Shown piece by piece: positions 46,183 to 53,394 of a stretch of 64,000 nucleotides of DNA. Source of the DNA: Streptomyces venezuelae (GTDB taxonomy: Bacteria; Actinomycetota; Actinomycetes; Streptomycetales; Streptomycetaceae). Location: contig NZ_CP029194.1 of the NCBI RefSeq assembly GCF_008642375.1, forward strand, positions 1,612,001-1,676,000, in the 5' to 3' direction. The translations under genes were made by a program, and so were the position numbers. Each line of letters starts with the position of its first letter. Within the stretch, counting starts at the first letter, position 1. Under the pieces are notes generated by a model that saw only the letters and a program-made list of their open reading frames with translations, was not told the DNA's origin and ran no database searches.

Positions 46183-47526
46183 TCACCGGCGGGGGTAGAC
46201 GAGGATGCTCTCCCCGCCCGCGGTCGTCGTACCGAAGACGGCGACGTCGGCTCCGATGACGTCGGGCAGCAGAGTTCCCTCCGGCAGCGGGGACGCCTTG
46301 CCCGAGGAGAGGTCGATGGCGGCGGGCGACTCGGCGGTTTCGCCGTGGGCGGTGCCGTCCTTGTCCACCGTCGAGACGGTGATCGCCTTGCGGGTGCTTG
46401 TCTGCTCGAAGCAGTGGCCCTTCCCCGCCTGGAGGTCGATCACCACGCGTCCGGCCAGCACATAGCGGCCATCACCCGACACGGTGGGCGTGACGGCGGA
46501 GTCTCTCTCGTTCGCGCATGCGACGGAGGCACGTACCTTGCCGGTCTTTCCGTCGTGCACCGCGTAGACGTTGGTCTCCGCACTGCCCTCCTTGTCGGGC
46601 CAGGATGCCAGGGCGTCCCCGTTCGGCAGGCTGGAGGCCTCGACCGTGCGCCCGCCGTGCTCGGGCACGGCGTCGGCAGGCACCACATCGCCGCTGAACC
46701 AGCCGCCGGCCCAGAAGGCGCCATAGCCCTGGACCAGCGGGCCCGCGGGCGTCTGCCCGGCCACCGTCACCCGCCTGCTGTCGCAGGTGCCGGTCAGCTG
46801 CCGGCACGGCTTGGGCGACTTCAGCGCGGGGTGGTCCCCGTCGTACGTGATGACCCGGCCGGAGGCTACGTCCACGAGCGACACACCCTGGTCCGATACC
46901 ACTGTGACGACGCCCAGTTCCCGCTGCGCAGTGAGGCCGGTCGCCGTCCCCGGGACAGAGATCTGCCGGAGAGGTTCCGCCGCGTCGCCCGAGGAGGCGA
47001 TGTCGTACACCGCGAGACGCGTGACCGGGCTCGCGATGTTGACACCGTCACCACCCTCGACGCCGGTGACCGCGAGAACGGCGTACTCCTTGGTGCCGCC
47101 GCGCGCCAGCAAGACCTGGGAGTCGACGGGCCGCCCGCTCTTGGGCTCTTCCGGACGGACCAGCGGCTTGGTGCTCCAGCGCACCTGGCCGGTCTTCGCA
47201 TCCTTGGCCACCACGCGCGCGGTCTTGCCGCCTCGTTCGTGCCAGCGCAGCAGAACCAGTCCGGCCTCTTCGGAGATGACGGGCCCGGACAACTCGTGTT
47301 CGTCGTCCTTGGTCTCCCAGCCCTTCGTATTGTCGAACGCCGCAGGTACGGGCTCCTTCGGTGCGGCCGTGGGTGCCGCTCCCTGCCCCGCGTCCTCCGC
47401 CGCGCCCTGGGCCGCATCACTCTTCGATCCGTTCGCCCCACCGCCGGACGAACCGCCGCACGCCGTGAGCGACAGCGCGGCGAACGCCGTCGCCGCACCC
47501 ACAAGCACTCGGAACTTCATTCCCAT
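46183..47526 (-). CDS. Secreted lipoprotein with beta-propeller-like domain
   Basis: A 447-residue lipoprotein: signal peptide with lipobox LTAC, a Gly/Ser/Ala-rich linker of about 50 residues, then repeated strands typical of a PQQ/WD-like beta-propeller (ARVVAKDAKTGQVRWSTKP, SLVDVASGRVITYDGD, VYAVHDGKTGKVRASVAC, RYVLAGRVVIDLQAGKGHC). The ATG at 47526 follows GGGGGA by seven bases; ATG 47520 and GTG 47529 are alternatives. Role unknown; such proteins often sit on the outer face and bind ligands or partners. Confidence 0.8.
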   Translation of the reverse strand: MGMKFRVLVGAATAFAALSLTACGGSSGGGANGSKSDAAQGAAEDAGQGAAPTAAPKEPVPAAFDNTKGWETKDDEHELSGPVISEEAGLVLLRWHERGGKTARVVAKDAKTGQVRWSTKPLVRPEEPKSGRPVDSQVLLARGGTKEYAVLAVTGVEGGDGVNIASPVTRLAVYDIASSGDAAEPLRQISVPGTATGLTAQRELGVVTVVSDQGVSLVDVASGRVITYDGDHPALKSPKPCRQLTGTCDSRRVTVAGQTPAGPLVQGYGAFWAGGWFSGDVVPADAVPEHGGRTVEASSLPNGDALASWPDKEGSAETNVYAVHDGKTGKVRASVACANERDSAVTPTVSGDGRYVLAGRVVIDLQAGKGHCFEQTSTRKAITVSTVDKDGTAHGETAESPAAIDLSSGKASPLPEGTLLPDVIGADVAVFGTTTAGGESILVYPRR

Positions 47527-47674
47527 CACCCGGTCCCCCGATCGTCACTCAACAAACCTGGTCAACATACGGGATGATCATTCGTCAGTTCCAACGCCGC
47601 CGCATCGGCCGCATGGCGTGACGGCGTACGTTCGGAGGGGAGCGTTTCCGAGGGGCGAAATCGGCGGCGGACGG

Positions 47675-48214
47675 TCAGGCCTGCTTGCGGCGGCGGTGTT
47701 CGGCGACGCGGACGCGTGAGGCGCAGGTGGTGGAGCAGTAGCGGCGGGGGCTGCCGGGGCCGGTGCCGAGGTAGAGCGTGCGGCAGCCTGGGGCCGCGCA
47801 TTCGCCCCAGGTGGCGCGGCCGTGCTCGGTGAGGATCTGGGCGAGGGCGAGGGCGCTGGAGGCCAGGAACCAGTCGGCCCATCCGGCGTCGTGACGGTCG
47901 ACGTGCAGGTGCCAGGCATGGCCGTCGTGCCGGGACAGCCGGGGGGCGGCGGCATGGTCGGCCAGGGTCGCGTTGAGCGCGGCGGCCGCCCGGTCGGTGC
48001 CGGTCTCGGTGAGGACGCCGGTCATCTTCAGGGCGGCGTCCCTCAGCTTTCGCAGGTCCGCGTCGGAGAGTGCCGTCTCGGTCAAGTCCTGCGGGCTCTC
48101 GCCGTGGCTCGCCAGGAGCGGCACCGCCACGTCGCGGGGCAGGTCGGGGTGGGTTCGTACGGCGTTGGCGAGGTCGATCAGGCGCTGGGCGGCCTGGAAA
48201 CCCTGCGTTCTCAC
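47675..48214 (-). CDS. ABATE/CGNR-type zinc-finger regulator
   Basis: A 179-residue protein with an N-terminal stress-sensor-like ABATE domain (AAQRLIDLANAVRTHPDLPR) and a C-terminal CGNR-type zinc finger, ECAAPGCRTLYLG followed by RYCSTTCASRVRVAEHRRR, where the family's CGNR is CASR. Four cysteines for zinc are kept. GTG start at 48214 with GGGAGCG upstream; the longer ATG start at 48259 lies inside the operator dyad and is rejected. Divergent from an MFS exporter, which it probably represses. Confidence 0.85.
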   Translation of the reverse strand: MRTQGFQAAQRLIDLANAVRTHPDLPRDVAVPLLASHGESPQDLTETALSDADLRKLRDAALKMTGVLTETGTDRAAAALNATLADHAAAPRLSRHDGHAWHLHVDRHDAGWADWFLASSALALAQILTEHGRATWGECAAPGCRTLYLGTGPGSPRRYCSTTCASRVRVAEHRRRKQA

Positions 48215-48242
48215 GTCTGCGCTCCCTGTTCCACGACTCGGA

Positions 48243-48274
48243 CGGTAACGTCTTTTCATAATAAGACGTTACCG
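48243..48274. promoter_or_regulatory. 12-bp-arm operator/promoter between ABATE regulator and MFS exporter
   Basis: CGGTAACGTCTT (48243-48254), eight bases, AAGACGTTACCG (48263-48274) is a perfect dyad in the 79-bp divergent gap. Its AT-rich centre contains CATAAT on the plus strand and TATTAT on the minus strand, both usable as -10 elements, so binding would block both promoters. Probable site of the ABATE-type regulator. Confidence 0.85.
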
Positions 48275-48293
48275 GTGGGGGGTCGGGGGTCGG

Positions 48294-49565
48294 ATGCAGC
48301 AACGATCGCGTGAACGGTGGGGAGTGCCGCGCTACCTGGTGACCGCGTTCTTCGCGCGGCTGGCCGACGAGGGCACGGCCGTGGCCGTGGTCATGCTGGC
48401 CGTGGCCCGCACGGGCAGCGCGGCTCAGGGGGCGTTCGTCCTGACGGCCTGGACGGCCCCTCATGTCCTCGCGGCTCCCCTGGCGGGCGCCATGGCGGAA
48501 CGCGCACGTCGGCCCCGGCTCTTCTACTGCGGTGCGCTCGGCGGCTTCGCCCTGGCGATCGCGGCGTTGTCCTTAAGCGCCGGACGACTCCCCCTCGCCC
48601 TGGTCCTCGTCGTCGCGGCGGCCGGGGGCTGTTGCGGGCCGGTCGTCTCCGGCGGGCTCTCCAGTCTCGTAGCGCGGCTGCTGCCGGCCGGCGGGGAGCG
48701 GGACCGCGCCTACTCCTGGGACGCCGTGGTCTACAACGCCGCCGCCGTCGCCGGCCCCGGCACCGCCGGGGTCCTCGCCTCGGCCGTCTCCCCGGCGGCG
48801 GCGATGCTCGTCCTGTCGGCGGCTGCGGCATGCGCCTGCGCCCTGACGGCACTGCTCCCGCTGCGCCCCGGCGCCGAGGACGCGCCGGTGCCGCCGACAC
48901 GACTTCACCGGGATCTGGCCGACGGCCTGAGGACGGTGTGGCGGGAACCCGAACTGCGCGCCATCACCGCTGCCACCTGCCTGGCCTTCACCGGTGTCGG
49001 CGCCCTGACCACGACCGGCGTCCTGCTCGCCGCCCATCTGGGCAGCGCGGGGGCCGGCGGTCTGCTGATGACCGCGTTCGCGGCCGGCGCCCTGGCCGGG
49101 ACGCTCGGCCTCGCCCGGCTGCGCCCCACCGTCGCACCGCAGCGACTGGCCGTCGTCGGACTGCTCGGTACGGCCGCCGGGCTCGCCGCCGCGGCCGGCG
49201 CCCCCTCCCTCCCCGTGGCGGCGGTCTGCTTCACCGTGGCCGGCGCGTTCGACGGGCTTGTCCTGACCGTGACCCTCCGCCTCCGCGCCGACCATTCCCC
49301 CGCCCGATGGCGTACGCAGGTGTTCACCATCGGGGCCGGGCTGAAGATGTCCGCCGCCGCTGCCGGTGCCGCTCTCGCCGGAGCGGCCACGGCCGGCACC
49401 GCACGCGGGTACCTGACCGGCATCGCGCTCGTGCAGGCGGCGGCAGCCCTGCTCTACCTCCTGACCGGACGCGACGCCCACCGAGGCAGCTCGCGTGAGG
49501 TCAGCGGCGGGCGGTCCGGACGCGGGGCGGGCAGGTCTCGCCCTTCCGTACGACCCCGATGGTGA
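48294..49565 (+). CDS. MFS transporter, probable drug exporter
   Basis: A 423-residue major facilitator with about twelve helices. GVPRYLVTAFFARLADEGTA opens the first helix, and the loop 2-3 motif is the degenerate AGAMAERARRPRLFYCGAL. Likely effluxes a small toxic compound. ATG at 48294, 20 bp after the operator dyad, with GGGGGTCGG upstream. The C-terminal 25 residues are Gly/Ser/Arg-rich and overlap the convergent PASTA-domain gene by 65 bp, so they may be a non-conserved extension. Confidence 0.88.
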   Translation: MQQRSRERWGVPRYLVTAFFARLADEGTAVAVVMLAVARTGSAAQGAFVLTAWTAPHVLAAPLAGAMAERARRPRLFYCGALGGFALAIAALSLSAGRLPLALVLVVAAAGGCCGPVVSGGLSSLVARLLPAGGERDRAYSWDAVVYNAAAVAGPGTAGVLASAVSPAAAMLVLSAAAACACALTALLPLRPGAEDAPVPPTRLHRDLADGLRTVWREPELRAITAATCLAFTGVGALTTTGVLLAAHLGSAGAGGLLMTAFAAGALAGTLGLARLRPTVAPQRLAVVGLLGTAAGLAAAAGAPSLPVAAVCFTVAGAFDGLVLTVTLRLRADHSPARWRTQVFTIGAGLKMSAAAAGAALAGAATAGTARGYLTGIALVQAAAALLYLLTGRDAHRGSSREVSGGRSGRGAGRSRPSVRPRW

Positions 49566-49851
49566 CCGCGGTCCGCCGGTCGAGGTCCGTGCCGGCCGCC
49601 GGGTACTGCGTGCACACCCGCCAGTTCGGCGGCCACAGCACCCGCCGGTCGCGTCCGCTCGCGTCGTGGACGTCCAGGCGGGTCCGGCGGTCGAGCCGGG
49701 TGAACACGCGCCACAGCGGGACGCCCAGCAGGTCCGGCATCGACCGCTGTCCGGTCTCGTCGCCCGGCACGGCGGGTTCCTCGGCCGAGGAGACGGCGAC
49801 GGCCGCGAGCGCGATGACGGCGGTCGCGCCCACGACGGCGGCCCGCCTCAC
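49501..49851 (-). CDS. Secreted or anchored single PASTA-domain protein
   Basis: A 116-residue protein: an N-terminal hydrophobic segment (AAVVGATAVIALAAVAVSSA) and one PASTA domain (MPDLLGVPLWRVFTRLDRR, then PNWRVCTQYPAAGTDLDRRT and TIGVVRKGETC). PASTA domains bind peptidoglycan fragments. Two Cys could form a disulfide. The GTG start at 49851 overlaps the stop of the LapA-type gene (GTGA), so the pair is translationally coupled and likely acts at the cell envelope. Confidence 0.82.
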   Translation of the reverse strand: MRRAAVVGATAVIALAAVAVSSAEEPAVPGDETGQRSMPDLLGVPLWRVFTRLDRRTRLDVHDASGRDRRVLWPPNWRVCTQYPAAGTDLDRRTAVTIGVVRKGETCPPRVRTARR

Positions 49852-50102
49852 TTCTGCCTCCGGGCCGCGGCGTAGTAGCCGCAGCCGGCGCCGAGGACGG
49901 CGGTCGCGAGGAGAGCCAGGTAGAGCGGCATGGACACCTCGGGAATCAGGATCCGGATCCTGACCTCCCGGGTGTTCTCGAAGATGAAGACCAGCGTGAG
50001 GACCGCGACCACCGTCATCGCGATCCGGCCCGGGGTGAAGGCTCCGCTGAACCGGGACGTACCGCCGGTGCGGGACCCCCCTGCCGTGTCCTTGGGACTC
50101 AT
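49848..50102 (-). CDS. LapA-domain (DUF1049) membrane protein
   Basis: An 84-residue protein with two hydrophobic segments (MTVVAVLTLVFIFENTREVR and PLYLALLATAVLGAGCGYYA) separated by the strand RIRILIPEVSMP, the pattern of the lipopolysaccharide-assembly protein A domain. In actinobacteria the role is not LPS but an undefined envelope function. ATG at 50102, overlapping the downstream PASTA gene. Confidence 0.85.
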   Translation of the reverse strand: MSPKDTAGGSRTGGTSRFSGAFTPGRIAMTVVAVLTLVFIFENTREVRIRILIPEVSMPLYLALLATAVLGAGCGYYAAARRQK

Positions 50103-50235
50103 GCCCGGCCCTCTCCTCCGTCGTGCCGTCGGTCGTGCCCGTCGGTCGTGCCCGGCCCGTGCCGCGGGACGAGCCGTGGGACCAGAATGGGGTGAGCGGG
50201 GCCTTACCGGGACGGTGGGAAGAGCCGTACGGGTG

Positions 50236-50249
50236 ACTTGTCAGACAAC
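50236..50249. promoter_or_regulatory. GntR autoregulatory operator ACTTGTCAGACAAC
   Basis: The dyad TTGTC-A-GACAA (50238-50248) lies 68 bp upstream of the GntR gene start. TTGTCA may double as the -35 element with TACGGT at 50260-50265 as -10, so the regulator would block its own promoter. The same 14-bp sequence, differing in the central base only, recurs at the adenosine deaminase start. Confidence 0.8.
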
Positions 50250-50316
50250 GTGGGCCGACTACGGTGGTCCCGGACACCGAGGGGAACACCGGCGGGAACC
50301 ACACGAGGAGGCGGCC

Positions 50317-51063
50317 GTGGCGGTCAGCGGACAGCGGCGTCGACCGGTCGTGGCGCTGTACGAGCGGATCGCGGACGCCGTCCACGACGGCACCTACCCG
50401 CCGGGCTCGACACTCCCCTCCGAACCGAAGCTCGCCGCCGAACTGGGCGTGAGCCGGCCGGCCCTGCGCGAGGCGCTGCTGCTGCTCCAGGAGGACGGGC
50501 TGCTGACCGTGCGCCGCGGGGTCGGCCGGACCGTCAACGACCGTCCGCCGCGCCGGGGTTTCGAGCACGTCCAGCCACTGGAGGAGCTGATCGGCGCGGG
50601 GGGTCCGCTGCGCGTGCGGGCGCTGCTGAGGACGGTGGAGGAGCCCACCGACTTCACGACGCAGCACCTGCTCGCCCCGGCCCGTGCCGAGCTGCGGTTC
50701 TGGGAGTCCGTGCTGACCGGGGAGGGTACGGCGGCGGCCCTGAGCCACGAGTGGGCGGCCGCCGACGACGTGCTCGACCGGGTGCACCCCCAGTTCGCCC
50801 GCGCGCTGCGCGCCACGGAAGCGGCATCCTCCTCGATGCTCGCGGTCCTCCTCGGCGCCTCGCGCGAGACCGCGCTGAGCGCGCACAGCGGCATCACGGC
50901 GACGCTGCTCGGACGGCGGCGCGGGGACCAGCTGGGCCGCCCGGCGGACACCCCGGCCGTCCTGGTCACGCAGGTCGTACGGGTCGGGGAGACCCCGGTC
51001 CTGGCCGCCAAGCACATGCTGCCGACGGGCACCCCCGCCCTGCCGGTGCTCCAGTCGCACTGA
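50317..51063 (+). CDS. GntR-family regulator, HutC/UTRA type
   Basis: A 248-residue regulator with an N-terminal GntR winged helix (VALYERIADAVHDGTYPPGS, LPSEPKLAAELGVSRPALRE, LLLLQEDGLLTVRRGVGR) and a C-terminal UTRA-like ligand domain. GTG start at 50317 behind GAGGAGG. It sits in front of the adenosine deaminase gene on the same strand, and the same operator precedes or begins both genes, so it likely regulates itself and adenosine deaminase, perhaps sensing a purine nucleoside. Confidence 0.9.
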   Translation: MAVSGQRRRPVVALYERIADAVHDGTYPPGSTLPSEPKLAAELGVSRPALREALLLLQEDGLLTVRRGVGRTVNDRPPRRGFEHVQPLEELIGAGGPLRVRALLRTVEEPTDFTTQHLLAPARAELRFWESVLTGEGTAAALSHEWAAADDVLDRVHPQFARALRATEAASSSMLAVLLGASRETALSAHSGITATLLGRRRGDQLGRPADTPAVLVTQVVRVGETPVLAAKHMLPTGTPALPVLQSH

Positions 51064-51237
51064 GCGGTACGCAAAGCCGCACGTGAAGCGGTACGTAACG
51101 CGGGCCGTGCGGGCGCGGGCCCCGCACGGCCCGGAGCCCGGCCCGGCCCGGCACGAAACCGCGCCCCAAGCCCGCGCCCCGGGCCCGTACCGAGGCAGCT
51201 CACCACAGCCGTCGCCGCACACCCCCCGGCCGTGGCG

Positions 51238-51269
51238 TACACTTCCCCGCCATGCACTTGTCTGACAAC
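51238..51269 (+). promoter_or_regulatory. Leaderless adenosine deaminase promoter with intragenic GntR operator
   Basis: TACACT at 51238-51243 is a good -10 element placing the transcript start at or next to the A of the ATG at 51252, so the message is probably leaderless. There is no ribosome-binding site. The dyad ACTTGTCTGACAAC (51256-51269) begins at the second base of codon 2 and encodes part of HLSDN; bound repressor would sit on the first transcribed bases. Confidence 0.78.
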
Positions 51270-52340
51270 CCAGCCACGCCTGTCGCCGCCACCGTCTCCG
51301 AGTGGATCCGCCGGGCCCCCAAGGCCGTCCTGCACGACCACCTCGACGGCGGGCTGCGCCCCGCGACGATCGTCGAGCTGGCGCGGGAGCACGGCTACAC
51401 CGCGCTGCCGACCGAGGACCCGGCCGAGCTCGCGGTCTGGTTCCGGGACGCCGCCGACTCCGGATCGCTGGAGCGGTACCTGGAGACCTTCGCCCACACC
51501 TGCGCGGTGATGCAGACCCGCGAGGCGCTGACGCGCATCGCGGCCGAGTGCGCCGAGGACCTGGCGGCGGACGGTGTCGTCTACGCCGAGATCCGCTACG
51601 CCCCCGAGCAGCACCTGGAGGGCGGGCTGACCCTCGACGAGGTCGTCGAGGCGGTCAACGACGGCTTCCGCGAGGGCGAGCGTCGCGCCGGCGGCCGGAT
51701 CACCGTCCGTACGCTCCTCACCGGCATGCGGCACACGGACCGTTCCCTGGAGATAGCGCGGCTCACGGTCGCCCACCGGGAGAACGGCGTGGCGGGCTTC
51801 GACATAGCCGGCGGCGAGATCGGCAACCCGCCGGCCCGCCACCTCCCCGCCTTCCAGCACCTGAAGCGGGAGAACTGCCACTTCACGATCCACGCGGGCG
51901 AGGCCGTCGGCGCGGAGTCGATCCACGAAGCCGTGCAGGTCTGCGGCACGGAGCGGATCGGCCACGGCGTGCGGATCACGGACGACATCGCGGAGGACGG
52001 CACCCTGGGCCCGCTCGCCGCGTACGTCCGGGACAACCGCATCGCCCTGGAGGTCTGCCCGACCTCCAACCTCCAGACGGGCGCCGCCAAGGACTACGCC
52101 TCGCACCCGATCGACGAGCTGCGCCGCCTCGGCTTCCGGATCACGCTCAACACCGACAACCGCCTGGTCTCCGGCACCACCATGAGTGAGGAGTTCCAGC
52201 ACATGGTGGACGCCTTCGGCTACGGCCCCGAGGTGTTCGAGGAGTTCACGGTCGCCGCTCTGGACGCCGCCTTCCTGCCGCTGCCGGAGCGGCAGCGACT
52301 GATCGACGAGGTCGTCCGCCCGGGATACGCCGCGCTCTGA
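51252..52340 (+). CDS. add: Adenosine deaminase
   Basis: A 362-residue zinc enzyme converting adenosine to inosine (and deoxyadenosine to deoxyinosine) in purine salvage. Zinc and substrate residues are present: His28 and His30 in [11 protein letters not shown], His214 and the catalytic Glu217 in IHAGEAVG, the CPTSNLQTG motif near 269 and Asp302 in NTDN. The IGHGVRI histidine is also kept. ATG at 51252 with no Shine-Dalgarno site, consistent with leaderless translation. Probably controlled by the adjacent GntR protein through the operator inside codons 2-6. A strong terminator follows. Confidence 0.95.
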   Translation: MHLSDNPATPVAATVSEWIRRAPKAVLHDHLDGGLRPATIVELAREHGYTALPTEDPAELAVWFRDAADSGSLERYLETFAHTCAVMQTREALTRIAAECAEDLAADGVVYAEIRYAPEQHLEGGLTLDEVVEAVNDGFREGERRAGGRITVRTLLTGMRHTDRSLEIARLTVAHRENGVAGFDIAGGEIGNPPARHLPAFQHLKRENCHFTIHAGEAVGAESIHEAVQVCGTERIGHGVRITDDIAEDGTLGPLAAYVRDNRIALEVCPTSNLQTGAAKDYASHPIDELRRLGFRITLNTDNRLVSGTTMSEEFQHMVDAFGYGPEVFEEFTVAALDAAFLPLPERQRLIDEVVRPGYAAL

Positions 52341-52362
52341 CCGCGTCAGGCCCCCAGCGCAC

Positions 52363-52394
52363 CCGGCGCCCCCGCGTTCTCGCGGGGGCGCCGG
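52363..52394. terminator. Strong bidirectional terminator after adenosine deaminase
   Basis: CCGGCGCCCCCGCG (52363-52376), TTCT loop, CGCGGGGGCGCCGG (52381-52394): a perfect 14-bp GC stem between the convergent adenosine deaminase and LD-carboxypeptidase genes. Confidence 0.92.
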
Positions 52395-52440
52395 CCGCTT
52401 CCCGTCCCGTCGGGTGCGACGTCGTGGCGCTCATGGCAGC

Positions 52441-53394
52441 TCAGCGCAGGGCCGGTACGTCCAGGGTCAGGGTGCCCGCCTCCGCGTCGAGCAGTCCGGG
52501 GACCCCGAGGGGCACGGTCAGCGCCGTCGCGCTGTGGCCGAAGCCCAGCTCCTCCACCACGGGTACGCCGAGGCCGCCCAGCCGGTCGAGGAGCACCGCC
52601 CTCACGTCCTCGTACGGGCCGCACTCCTCCCACGAGCCCAGGGCGACACCCGCGACGCCGTCCAGCCAGCCGGAACGCAGCAGCTGGGTGAGCGTCCGGT
52701 CGAGGCGGTACGGCTCCTCCCCGACGTCCTCCAGGAGCAGCAGCCCGCCGCGTGCCGAGGGTCTGGCGTGCGGAGTGGCGAGGTCGGCGGCGAGCAGGCT
52801 GACGCAGCCGCCGAGCGTGATGCCCCGGGCGCGGCCGGGGACCAGCGGCCGCGCGGTCTCCAGGCCGAGCGTCCGTACCGTGTCCGGCTCGAAGAGGGTG
52901 GCCCGCAGCGACTCCTGGGTGCGCGGGTCGGCGAGGAAGGTGGCGGCGGCGACCATCGGTCCGTGGAGCGTGGCGGTCCCCGTCCGGACGGCGAACGCCT
53001 CGTGCAGGGCGGTGACGTCGCTGTAGCCGACGAACGCCTTGGGCCCGGCGGCCCGGACGGCCGGCCAGTCGACGAGGTCCACCATGCGCTGGACCCCGTA
53101 GCCGCCGCGCGCGCAGATCACGGCGGAGACCGAGGGGTCGCACCAGGCCTCCGTCAGGTCGCGGGCCCGGGCCCGGTCCGCGCCGGCGAGATAGCCGAGG
53201 GCGGGGTGGGTGTCCAGGACGTGCGGGGCGACCACCGGGTCCAGGTCCCAGCTCCGCAGGATGTCGAGCCCGGCCCGGAGCCGCTCCTCGGGCACGGGTC
53301 CGCTGGGGGCGACGACGGCGACCCGCGCCCCGGGCCGGAGGCGCGCGGCCCGGTTCAGGGGTGGGGTGGCGGCGAGCGGGTCCGGCGCGGTCAT
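52441..53394 (-). CDS. LD-carboxypeptidase (peptidase S66 family)
   Basis: A 317-residue serine peptidase that would remove the terminal D-alanine from murein tetrapeptides in peptidoglycan recycling (or cleave a related self-immunity compound, as microcin C7 MccF does). The S66 triad is visible: Ser125 in GYSDVT, Glu222 in LLEDVGEEPY and His287 in GFGHS. No signal peptide, so cytosolic. ATG at 53394 overlaps the stop of the upstream S9 peptidase gene (ATGA). Last gene of a four-peptidase operon. Confidence 0.9.
   Translation of the reverse strand: MTAPDPLAATPPLNRAARLRPGARVAVVAPSGPVPEERLRAGLDILRSWDLDPVVAPHVLDTHPALGYLAGADRARARDLTEAWCDPSVSAVICARGGYGVQRMVDLVDWPAVRAAGPKAFVGYSDVTALHEAFAVRTGTATLHGPMVAAATFLADPRTQESLRATLFEPDTVRTLGLETARPLVPGRARGITLGGCVSLLAADLATPHARPSARGGLLLLEDVGEEPYRLDRTLTQLLRSGWLDGVAGVALGSWEECGPYEDVRAVLLDRLGGLGVPVVEELGFGHSATALTVPLGVPGLLDAEAGTLTLDVPALR

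Noticed and set aside
47675..48259. ATG at 48259 as start of the ABATE-type regulator
   Set aside because: It lies in the central bases of the operator/promoter dyad; GTG 48214 has a good ribosome site and begins at the conserved domain.
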